Shown: positions 55,057 to 64,000 of the stretch, one piece after another
Position numbering within the stretch: position 1 is the first letter of the stretch
Layout of the letters: each line of letters opens with the position of its first letter
From: Plenodomus lindquistii
Taxonomy: Eukaryota > Ascomycota > Dothideomycetes > Pleosporales > Leptosphaeriaceae
DNA: 64,000 nt
Direction of reading: 5' to 3'
Assembly: GCA_025504975.1 (NCBI GenBank)
Contig: JANUWI010000001.1
Location: forward strand, 4,340,001-4,404,000
The notes under the pieces: generated by a model
The model's database searches: none
Told to the model about the DNA's origin: nothing
The model's input: only the letters and a program-made list of their open reading frames with translations
Position numbers and translations under genes: made by a program

Positions 55057-55720
55057 AGGTGACGTAGGGTGCGCGCGAACGGTTGACTGTATTATATATT
55101 TGAGGTTCTGGGCCACGATTAACGCATGTAAGACTGGTCGGCGGCTCTCCGGTGAGGCCCAACAACATGAGTTATGTATTGCTTCGAGCGAAATGCACAA
55201 AATTCTCCATTCCAGCAATGGCCTGATACAGGGCAAAGTGATGTGATTTGCCGTGTCCTTGCCTAGACGGGGAACCTGAGACAGCCCGCGCGAGCGAAGG
55301 CGGCCGTGGGCACTGTCACGTGCAATGCGGCTCACGCTCCGTTGGGTGGAGGGGACACATGAATGATGGCAATAGAGTAGAATGGCGTAGCGTCACAGGC
55401 CGGCAAACACCAGAATATGGAGTGCTCTAGATAGGCATACGTCAGATGTACACTGGACCTGTCTGCCGCAATAAGCTAGGCAGCACACGCCGCGCGAATG
55501 TGATGTTCTCTGGCTGGTACGGGACCAACGGCGAACTTGTGACCCTGGGCTGCGTGCCAAGTCCTCGACGCCTGGTATCCACGCTCTGCACTCTCACCCA
55601 CCCTTCCTTCAACACCTTCCACCCCAGCGCCTCTCGATACCCCACGGCTCCTACAGTCGACATACCAAACACCCACATATTCCACTCGCACCCGTATTCC
55701 GTACCCACACCACCGCCGTC
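55057..55720. promoter_or_regulatory. Intergenic, YPT1 upstream region
   Basis: 664 bp: GGC1 3' UTR and YPT1 promoter/leader. The last 150 bases before the YPT1 start are C/A-rich and G-poor, typical of a fungal leader. No gene seen on either strand. Confidence 0.5.
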
Positions 55721-56667
55721 ATGAATCCCGAGTGGTACGTAACCTCAAAGCGAGCCCACCGCCACAGGCCCGACAATGGTGATAGCGGACCGACGTTTGA
55801 ACGTATACTGACCAGAGCGCCTATAGAGTATCTCTTGCGACTGCATACATGTTTGCACAGTCGCCGTCGCCCACGAAGCGCCCCCGCTGACCGCCCGTTG
55901 CACAATAGATACGACTACCTGTTCAAGCTCCTCCTCATCGGTGACTCTGGTGTTGGAAAGTCCTGCTTGCTTCTCCGTTTCGCAGACGATACCTACACAG
56001 AGAGCTACATCTCGACCATCGGTGTCGACTTCGTGCGTTGTTCCACGGGTGTTCTGCCTACGTCCGCGGTAGTCTAACACATGCCAGAAAATCAGAACCA
56101 TCGAACTCGATGGCAAGACTGTGAAGCTACAGATTGTACGTTCCGCAGATATGCAAAGAATGTGCGGCACATGCTAACAGCGCCTGCAGTGGGATACCGC
56201 TGGCCAGGAGCGTTTCCGCACCATCACATCCTCGTACTACCGCGGCGCCCACGGTATCTGCGTCGTCTACGATGTCACTGATATGGATTCTTTCAACAAC
56301 GTGAAGCAGTGGCTACAGGAGATCGACCGATATGCGACCGAGGGTGTCAACAAGCTGTTGGTGGGCAACAAGTCCGATATGGCTGACAAGAAGGTCGTCG
56401 AGTATACTGTTGCAAAGGTAAACTCAAAAGTCTGAGACTCTGACCATGTGCAATGTCTGACATTCAAGATAGGAATTTGCTGACAGCCTTGGCATCCCAT
56501 TCCTCGAGACCTCTGCGAAGAGCGCTACCAACGTCGAGCAGGCTTTCCTGACCATGGCCCGCCAGATCAAGGAGCGCATGGGTACCACAACCGCAAACAC
56601 CAAGCCCACAGTGCCCATCGGACAGGGTCAGGGCGTGCAAAGCGGCTCCGGCGGTGGCTGCTGCTAG
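55721..56667 (+). CDS. YPT1: Rab1/YPT1 small GTPase
   Basis: Five exons, 55721-55731, 55909-56032, 56088-56135, 56190-56417 and 56473-56667, give 201 aa. The 11-base first exon (Met-Asn-Pro and two bases) joins across a 177-bp intron to give MNPEYDYLFKLLLIGD; the remaining introns are 54-55 bp. G-box motifs are complete: GDSGVGKS, effector STIGVDFKIRTIEL, WDTAGQERFRT, GNKSD and ETSAK. The C-terminus ends GGGCC, the double-cysteine geranylgeranylation signal. Ypt1 governs ER-to-Golgi and intra-Golgi transport and autophagy. The first intron uses donor GTGGTA, with a stronger-looking GTACGT only 3 bases downstream that would give a stop codon. Confidence 0.95.
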
Positions 56668-57434
56668 AGGAGTGGTGAAGACCTACGTATAGGAATGAGA
56701 AGTCATACAAGCGATGAAAATGCGCAACGCACGGGCGTGGGTGTTTTGTGTTACGGTCCGGTGCGATTTCGAATTTGGCACGGTATCTAATGCTCATGAA
56801 ACACGGCTTTCCTTCCATCACAACGTATGAACGCCGCATGTCCCCGACCGTCGCTGGTTCTCGGTCCTCGGATCTCTGCTTGCATGGCGACGCAGCTCGC
56901 TTAGAATAGGGCTCTTGATTGGATTTCCTGGAATGTCTGGTGTCTGCATTACAATTTGCGGTGGCCGTTGGGTCCTATTGTGTTCTCTAGGTGTTCTTTA
57001 ATCTGGGCAATCATACTTTCCTTCGAAGTTGCTTGACACGTGCTGTCCAGTGACGTATCTGCATAACTCTTTGGATTCCTGTCGCTCACATAAACTCACA
57101 ATATGCAATCGCTTTTAGCTTCCTAGACTGGACCCGAGTAGCACCATCCAACGACGTAACTTGCATGTTTGGCAGGCGCTCTTGGCCGTATCTAGCTTAG
57201 CACGTAGACTGACGTAAACCTGGCCTCAATCCTCCCGAGGCCTCCAGCCTTCAGGCAACACTTGGTACCAAACATGTTTGTGCATAATCGCCTGATATAC
57301 CTCACGTCCGTCTTTACATATGGTTCCTGCAAACTGCACTCGCTATCACAACCTTGGTGACTGTACGTCACGACCCCTCGCATCACTCCCAGCTCCACCC
57401 CTGTCAGAGATTAGGAGCATTCAATTCTGAGACC
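56668..57434. other. Intergenic between YPT1 and the MFS gene
   Basis: 767 bp with YPT1 3' UTR and MFS promoter. No gene, repeat or tRNA recognised. Confidence 0.5.
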
Positions 57435-58999
57435 ATGTCGGTCACCAGCACTCCTGTAAAAGCAGGACAATGGCTTGTTCAAGAGCTGGGACTCGGGACT
57501 CTGGCAGCTGCTGGCAAAGATGTACACTTAATAATTTTGGCTCGTTACATTCGGCTCGCAGCATATGGTGCCGTCGCGCTTATCATGGCGCTATTCTTTC
57601 GTGAACAAGGCTTCACAGACGAGCAGATTGGGCTATTCATGACTTTGACTTTGCTTGGAGACGTCCTCGTCAGTCTACTGCTCACAATCATCGCTGACAC
57701 CCTCGGACGACGAAGGACTCTGCTCTTGGGAGCAATATCAATGGCCATCTCCGGTGCAGTCTTTGCGACGACGAGCAATTATGCTGCATTGCTTGTAGCT
57801 GCTATCATTGGCGTCATAAGTCCGAGTGGAAACGAGATTGGACCGTTTAGAGCTGTGGAGGAATCGACACTGGCACATCTGGTCATAGAGGCCAAGCGCT
57901 CAGACGTCTACACGTGGTATGTCGTTTTGGCCGTACTGGGTACTTCCACAGGACTTGCTTTAGGGGGCGTAGCAGTCGATCAGCTTCAGGCGCGTGACGG
58001 ATGGACGAATCTCGATGCATACCGGGCCATATTCTGGATCTACACGGGCGTTGGCTGCTTGAAGGCCTTGTTGATGCTCTGCCTAAGTGAGCAGTGTGAG
58101 CTGCAAGATTGGCAAGATAGCCGCAAAAATTCGCCTGAGACTGAACCATTGCTTAGCGGGGATGGAGAGACTGAAGTCCATGGATCTGTAGAGCCAGCAG
58201 AGTCGTCGAAGAAGACTACCAAGAGATTTTGGCATTCGATTACCACGATCTCGAAACCGAGTCGGGTTGTACTTGTCAAGCTTTGTAGCCTGTTCTTCCT
58301 TGATTCGCTCGCTAGTGGTACGTATTATTTATATTGCTTGACTGAAGGACCCACAGTGCTAACGTGCCACCAGGTATGGTTCCATTCTCTCTGATTAACT
58401 ACTACATGCAAAGGAAGTTTGAGCTTCCCAACGGCAAGCTCGGTGGCATCATGTCCGCAACTTGGGTACGGCTTGAGAACAACCGCATCGTAGTGTCCAT
58501 GCTGATTTGTGTATAGTTCGTCTCCACCGCCGGCAACATCTTTGCCTCCTCGTTAGCCAAACGTCTCGGCCTTATTCAAGCGATGGTTATCACACACCTC
58601 CCAGCCTCCATCTTCCTCGCGCTCCTGCCTGTCCCCTCAGGCCTTGCACTAACGATCTGTCTCCTCGTAGGACGCTCAGTGCTCAATTCTATGGATCAAG
58701 CGCCACGATCTGCTTTCCTCTCCATTGTTGTCTTGCCAGAAGAGCGAACAGCAGTCATGGGTGTGGTCAATATCCTCAAGACATTGTCGCAGAGCAGTGG
58801 ACCGTCAGTCACGGGGGTGTTGGCTGGTCATGGGCGGTTCTGGGTGGCTTTTGTTGTTGCTGGGTCTTTGAAAGCGACTTATGATTTGTTGCTATTGGCC
58901 TACTTTGGGGGACGAGTGGAGCCGGGGAAGCACGACGAGGAGGCGGAGGCGGCTGATGATGAGCCTGTGGATCGGGCGAGAGCTGTAGCAGCATGTTGA
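57435..58999 (+). CDS. Major facilitator superfamily transporter
   Basis: Three exons, 57435-58317, 58374-58465 and 58517-58999, give 485 aa; introns are 56 and 51 bp. The ATG at 57435 is chosen over an earlier in-frame one (57354), because the extra 27 residues are polar and unlike the family. Around twelve hydrophobic segments are present. The loop between segments 2 and 3 carries the MFS motif ADTLGRRRTLLLG, and a charged cytosolic loop (~235-285, EPLLSGDGETEVHGS) separates the halves. The second half includes SVLNSMDQAPRSAFLS and VMGVVNILKTLSQSSGP, conserved in a fungal MFS group annotated only as general transporters. The C-terminal tail is acidic. The substrate is unknown, and no biosynthetic genes lie around it. 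Confidence 0.85.
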
Positions 59000-59692
59000 G
59001 ACAGCCCTGCGCTTCAGCCATCTGGGGACTATTTAGCTACTTCGCACATGCATGTCTTTACAGTACTGCGTCGATTGTAGAGCATCATGATCAGCACATA
59101 GACGAACGCGTGCGCTCAGCATTCACCCCAACACGTGATGTGATTCATAGAAACCGAGGAGGTGGCAAAACTATTGTCTCGGCTGAAGTGAAACAGGCCA
59201 AGGCGACACATACTTTCCTGTTGTGTCGACAGGATTACTCCGTACAGAGGAAGGCCCAATCCGGATCGACACATCCATGATCGGCTAGACTCTGGTCCCT
59301 GCATTTGAAGCGGTGCTTACCCTGGTGGCGTCGCAACTAAATGTTCGTTATCGTTGACAATCCATCCTGGCCTTTTACACCTCACATCCTCAATCAACCG
59401 AGAAGCAGGCTTGAAAGAAGTCTGTTGGGCTCCCCATTCAGGTCTCCGTTGTCTCGCTGGCCTTTCGGAGTGAAACGGCGTATCCACGGGCCTATCGCGG
59501 GCTTCTGCATTCAGCCCTACCGCAGCATCACCAAACTTTTTGGACGTTTGCACAGGGGCGCAGAGAGGGATAGCCAACACATAATCGACAATCGCACAGT
59601 ACGCCGATTTCTCCACTAAGAACCACCCAAATTATCGAAGCCAATTTCTGGGAACCGCAAAGATCATTCCGCAGACTATTCCACACCAGCCG
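59000..59692. other. Intergenic between MFS gene and ABZ1
   Basis: 693 bp with the MFS 3' end and ABZ1 promoter. Open frames of about 90-100 codons on both strands at 59317-59619 overlap each other and look random. Confidence 0.5.
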
Positions 59693-62494
59693 ATGGCGCC
59701 TGCAATCCTGACTCAGCGCTCACGTATTTTGTTCCTGGATGCGTACGACTCTTTTTCCAACAACATCGTTGCGCTTGTCGAGCAAAATGTCGAAGCCGAA
59801 GTCATTAAGATCTTCATCGATGATCCGATTCTCACCAAAGTGAAAGCCTCCAATGACCAAGCGGCGTTCGTTGAGTGTCTCAAAGGCTTCGATGCAGTCA
59901 TCGCTGGGCCGGGACCTGGTTGGGCAAAATGTGATAGTGACGTTGGTCTGATGAAGGAGCTGTGGAAGCTGCAAGATGAACACATCATTCCTGTCCTTGG
60001 TATATGTCTTGGGTTTCAGTCTCTGTGTCTGGCTTTCGGCGCTGAAATTGAAAGGTTGCAAGAACCAAAACATGGAATCATTACGACTGTGCTACATCAG
60101 GGCCAGTCGATATTCCGGGATGTCAAACAGCTCAACACTACGCAATATCATTCACTACATGTGAAGTTGGGTCATCCTATCCAGCTGGAACAGGCAGTAC
60201 GCCGTCCAGCACAACTCTGGGAAGCCACCGAATCCTGCCCTCAATTGGAGCCACTAGCTTGGGATTTCGATAGCAGTCGGAATGGCGCCATTCTCATGGC
60301 GGTCAAACACGTACAAAAGCCGTTTTGGGGCGTCCAATTTCATCCCGAATCAATATGCACGAATCCAGAGGGAACACGCATTATCAAAAACTGGTGGGAG
60401 GATGCTCAGTCGTGGAATCGGAGGCGGACATTTCGCAATATTACCAAACGCGACTTCAAATCGAACCTGCAATCACTGCCCATCTCATTCGACGACTTCT
60501 GGCGCGAGCTTGGGTATTATAACGGGAAGAAACATACAACATACTCACATGCAGAGCTCACAGAAAATCTGGATAGCAGTACCCTTGCTCCCATTGAGTT
60601 AGCCTCATTAGTCGCGCATGGAGATGGACAGACGCTTCCCGACCTGCCTCCACACGCGGTACACTGCCTTACATTAGGAAGCGGACGTCTTACCGTGGCA
60701 GAGGTCTGCGACTTGCTAGGTGTTGGAAGGCACGAGGCTATAGTACTTGAATCAGGGCTACAACCTAACCTCACGCCCATGGCCGTTGGAACAGGCAGAT
60801 ACAGCATCGTCGGCTTCTTCGTGCAGGAGGAGACGCTCCGCATACACTATTATGCGGGGTCCCGGAAGATGCAGCTAAGAGACGGGAACGACGAGGTGCA
60901 TACTGAGTGGACTGTGGCCGATCCGTGGCCATATATACGCGAAGTTATGCAAAGCCTGCGGCCATCGGTCCTACCAGAATGCTCCACTTGGGCACCATTC
61001 TGGGGAGGGTTGATGGGATATGCGTCTTACGAGGCTGGTCTTGAAACAATAGATGTATATGGTCATGAAGAAGCCCCGTATCCCGATATCTGTTTCGCCT
61101 ATATCACCAGGAGTGTTGTAATGGACCACCAGACTAAGAAGATCTACGTACAAAGTATTCGTGGTAACGACGACGGCGATTGGTTAGATCTGGTACACAG
61201 TACCCTCTATGATGCTGTCAGTAACAAATCGCGAGGAACAACGCCTAGCATATCGTCGACGTCGCAAGCGGACCCTTTCGATGACGAATCACACGAGATG
61301 ATGAGACAATACATCCGAGACTGTACTCAACACGCAGCTGACGAGACCGAGTACTACAACAAGATTCGTTCATGTCAAAGAGCCATCGCAGATGGTCAGA
61401 GCTACGAACTTTGCCTTACAACACGGAATGAGATTCACGCCTCTAAGCCGACGTTTAGTAAACTGTCATACATAGCGGACAACGAGCATTCTTTCAATAT
61501 TTACAAGCGACTCACTAGCCAGAATCCGGCGCCTTTCAGTGCGTATATGAGGATACATAACGTGCACATATTGAGCTCATCACCGGAACGCTACATGTGC
61601 TGGGATCGATCACAGGCTGCCCAATGCCGGCCGATCAAGGGAACAGTTCAGAAGAAACCAGGCGTCACCAAAGAGATGGCGCAGGCGATACTCAATTCGT
61701 CCAAGGAGCGTGCAGAGAATCTGATGATCGTTGATCTCACAAGACATCAGCTACATGGTGTATACGGGTCACACAACGTTCGCGTCAGCCAGCTCATGGA
61801 AATCGAAGAGTACGAGACACTTTGGCAACTAGTCACAGTCGTCGACGCAGTACCCAGCGGCGCCCAGAAGTCTACGACTCCAGAAGACTGGGAGGAGCCC
61901 AAAGAGTACGCTTCAGATTTCAAAAGGCCATCAGTCCCTTATCTCGGCTTCCAGGCCTTTGTCGAAAGTCTCCCACCCGGCAGCATGACCGGCGCCCCCA
62001 AGAAGCGCTCCTGCGAGATTCTCCAACAAGAAGAAGATGGAGTTCGACGCGGCATCTACTCTGGTGTCCTTGGCTATCTGGACGTTGGTGGCGGCGGCGA
62101 CTTCAGTGTCGTGATTCGAACCGCCATCAAAATCGACACTGACGACTCCGATGCCGAAGACGTGTGGCGCATCGGCGCAGGCGGCGCGATCACCAGCCAA
62201 AGCACAGTCGAAGGCGAGTACGAGGAGATGCTCGCAAAATTCCAAAGCACGGCTCGCGCCTTTACAGACTTCAAGCCGTCGAGGAGAACGACAGGTGACA
62301 AGAGGGTCGAGATTATCGAGCCTGATGATCCAGAATTTGCAGAGTTGTTGGCGACGATGAACGCAGAGCCTGGACTGAGCGAACACGATATGCACTTGTT
62401 AGTGGAGACGTTTTTGGCGGAGTTCAGAAGGACGGGGGGCGTCGTTGGTGATGAGGAAGAGGACGATGAGGGCGGAGAGGGGGTTGTGGAGTGA
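59693..62494 (+). CDS. ABZ1: Para-aminobenzoate (aminodeoxychorismate) synthase, PabA-PabB fusion
   Basis: A single exon encoding 933 aa. The N-terminal glutamine amidotransferase (~12-250) starts ILFLDAYDSFSNN and has AGPGPG, the nucleophile Cys105 in GICLGFQSL, and FHPESI with the catalytic His. The chorismate-using half has an N-terminal PabB segment (~320-500) and the catalytic domain (~540-880) with QSYELCLTTRNE, FSAYMRI, SSSPERYM, RPIKGTVQKKPG, IVDLTRHQLHGVYG and PPGSMTGAPKKRSCEIL. It makes 4-amino-4-deoxychorismate from chorismate and glutamine, the first committed step towards PABA and folate. An acidic tail (EEEDDEGGEG) closes the protein. All catalytic motifs are intact. The absence of introns is notable among spliced neighbours. 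Confidence 0.95.
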   Translation: MAPAILTQRSRILFLDAYDSFSNNIVALVEQNVEAEVIKIFIDDPILTKVKASNDQAAFVECLKGFDAVIAGPGPGWAKCDSDVGLMKELWKLQDEHIIPVLGICLGFQSLCLAFGAEIERLQEPKHGIITTVLHQGQSIFRDVKQLNTTQYHSLHVKLGHPIQLEQAVRRPAQLWEATESCPQLEPLAWDFDSSRNGAILMAVKHVQKPFWGVQFHPESICTNPEGTRIIKNWWEDAQSWNRRRTFRNITKRDFKSNLQSLPISFDDFWRELGYYNGKKHTTYSHAELTENLDSSTLAPIELASLVAHGDGQTLPDLPPHAVHCLTLGSGRLTVAEVCDLLGVGRHEAIVLESGLQPNLTPMAVGTGRYSIVGFFVQEETLRIHYYAGSRKMQLRDGNDEVHTEWTVADPWPYIREVMQSLRPSVLPECSTWAPFWGGLMGYASYEAGLETIDVYGHEEAPYPDICFAYITRSVVMDHQTKKIYVQSIRGNDDGDWLDLVHSTLYDAVSNKSRGTTPSISSTSQADPFDDESHEMMRQYIRDCTQHAADETEYYNKIRSCQRAIADGQSYELCLTTRNEIHASKPTFSKLSYIADNEHSFNIYKRLTSQNPAPFSAYMRIHNVHILSSSPERYMCWDRSQAAQCRPIKGTVQKKPGVTKEMAQAILNSSKERAENLMIVDLTRHQLHGVYGSHNVRVSQLMEIEEYETLWQLVTVVDAVPSGAQKSTTPEDWEEPKEYASDFKRPSVPYLGFQAFVESLPPGSMTGAPKKRSCEILQQEEDGVRRGIYSGVLGYLDVGGGGDFSVVIRTAIKIDTDDSDAEDVWRIGAGGAITSQSTVEGEYEEMLAKFQSTARAFTDFKPSRRTTGDKRVEIIEPDDPEFAELLATMNAEPGLSEHDMHLLVETFLAEFRRTGGVVGDEEEDDEGGEGVVE

Positions 62495-62773
62495 TTGCAT
62501 GGGCGTTTTGTAAGGTTGGGAAGCGAAGGTGGATTGAAAGAATGATGTGTGATACCATGTTTCTCATCAAATAGACTTAGACGTAGTTAGGTTCAACACC
62601 TACAATGGCAATCAAGCCAAAGATACTCCCGGTCTCAACTTTGCATCACAAGTTTTCTGCGATTGTAGATGGTCAAGCTGACTAAGCATGGAGTTCGTGG
62701 GGAAACGTATCACCGCACTACGCGGCGACGTCTACATTTACCAGCACGACAACGCGCGTTGCTTTCAGTAGCC

Positions 62774-64000
62774 ATGGCGTTATCGACCGAAGCGCCAGAT
62801 CCAAGGACATTCAAAGACTGGGAAGACGCGTTCCAATTTCCTATACCGGTTGTTCGCAAGCTTGAACAGCAGTTGCGCAACAATGCAGACGACAATCGAG
62901 AGAAGCTGCGGTCGCTCGTGGGGTATGCAGGATAGCACACGATGGAATGGAAGAGTCTAGTCACTGACAAGCGGCTAGGATGAGCTACCGCAACCTCCTC
63001 GACACGGCCGAGACGATCATCGACATGGAAGTGCGCATGGGTGAAGTCGAGTCCAAGTTGGCAAGAGTAGGGCAGAGTTGCAATTCGCGAGGCCTGGAAA
63101 GGATATCTAGCAATGCCGTCAGAATGGACAAACACACAAAGAGCCGCGGTCAGTCTATATCAGAGCGTCTGGGAATGGCCATAGGTTGACGGAAGACAGA
63201 TGCGGAGCGCTACACATTCGCATCGCAGCTCTCAGTCTTGCGCAACGCACCGCTGGTCATGACACGCTTGATGAGAACGGAGGGATCGTATCTGCTCATT
63301 GCAAAGGTGCTTGTCATCTCGCGATTGGTACACAAAGCGCTCAGCAAGTCTGCAAACAAGCCTCCAATCGTGGATCAGCAATGGGAACGGCTCCTCTCGG
63401 TTCGAAGGAAGCTGCTACGCAGGATCGACAAGCGCCTTTCGAGTACGATTGGAGAAACTGCGACCTTGGTGGAAAGCATGTGCGCGTATGCGCTTGCGAC
63501 AAGCTCTACACCTTCCGACGTGCTCAAACATTTCCACAAGGTGCGAATCGATAGGATGAACAGCGAGCTTAGGCAGGGCGGAGATGAGCTCGCAAAGCAC
63601 GGTATTAGTGCTCTCAAGTTATGCATCCAGACATGCCTGGACACACAGACAATTTTTCCCCGACGCTTGGCAGAGTCTCTCGTGAAACTGAAGGCGCACC
63701 CGTTGATCCAGGACCCTGACGTCCGTGGCCTTCATGAACTGAACCTAGACATCCACGATCGCTGGATCGGTGAAGAAGCGCGCAATTACACACCATACCC
63801 TCGGCACGACGAATTGCAGCGGCCAGAGGCTGAGAAGATCCTGTATCGCTGGTCAAAGGACGCCATATCGAACTTCTTGAAGGGCATCAAGAAGGCGCTT
63901 GAAGGCGAAGACCGGCTGACTGAGGTCGCGAGCTTGAGATCAGAATTGATTGAGACGTGGATCTTGTCTGGCTCGCGTATGGCAGGCGTCAAATCTACAA
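62774..64000 (+). CDS. COG1: COG1, conserved oligomeric Golgi complex subunit 1 (3' end outside window)
   Basis: Exons 62774-62922, 62979-63148 and 63200 to beyond the window edge, with introns of 56 bp (GTATGC...CTGAC...CTAG) and 51 bp (GTCAGT...GTTGACG...CAG). The start MALSTEAPDPRTFKDWEDAF is followed by FPIPVVRKLEQQLRNNADDNREKLRSLVG, then SYRNLLDTAETIIDMEVRMGEVE, the Vps51/COG-type N-terminal coiled-coil region. YTFASQLSVLRNAPLV and a helical segment then run to the edge. COG1 is part of lobe A of the COG tether, which acts in retrograde transport within the Golgi. An upstream in-frame ATG at 62669 adds only a basic stretch and is not preferred. About 370 codons are visible; the remainder lies outside. 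Confidence 0.9.

Overview
This is a stretch of the nuclear genome of a filamentous ascomycete, most likely a dothideomycete and possibly Pleosporales. The signs are a compact layout on both strands and short introns (48-70 bp, one of 177 bp) with GTRNGT donors and CTRAC/TACTAAC branch sites. The gene set also fits: HET-domain, BYS1, HbpS-like and Baeyer-Villiger monooxygenase genes beside conserved fungal housekeeping genes. Assignment to a lower rank is inference only.

Left flank (1-11 kb): gene-poor. It holds the start of an ORF running off the left edge, a spliced HbpS/GlcG (DUF336) gene, a wrecked Baeyer-Villiger monooxygenase (internal deletion, stops, poly-G frameshift), a secreted BYS1 protein, a secreted CAP-like protein, and long stretches with no recognisable gene. 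At 11.1-11.4 kb lies a three-exon gene for ribosomal protein uS14 (RPS29), whose exons are too short to appear as long ORFs. It lacks three of the four usual zinc cysteines.

11.7-30 kb: a SIP3/LAM-type ER-anchored sterol-transfer protein and KRI1 (ribosome biogenesis) are divergent. Then come a USP-type deubiquitinase, an ER-type hot-dog thioesterase, a helical protein ending in a CaaX box (CIVM), and an intronless 1397-aa protein with a C-terminal PARP6/8/16-like ADP-ribosyltransferase domain.

30-40 kb: SEC16 and the NEO1 flippase are divergent around a 0.7-kb shared promoter. 40-45 kb is an accessory island: a HET-domain incompatibility-type gene and a PD-(D/E)XK-like nuclease gene with an AT-hook, broken by one extra base.

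45-64 kb: housekeeping again. Genes are EDE1 (endocytosis, 4 exons), a mitochondrial DUF2358-like protein, an NAD-dependent epimerase, GGC1 (mitochondrial GTP/GDP carrier), YPT1 (Rab1), an MFS transporter, ABZ1/PabAB (folate branch) and the 5' part of COG1. Membrane traffic is well represented in the window (SIP3/LAM, SEC16, NEO1, EDE1, YPT1, COG1), though nothing shows that this is more than chance clustering.

Gene models were assembled by hand from splice signals and reading-frame continuity. In each spliced model the exon lengths sum to a multiple of three, except at the right-hand window edge. Names rest on family knowledge; no database search was run.
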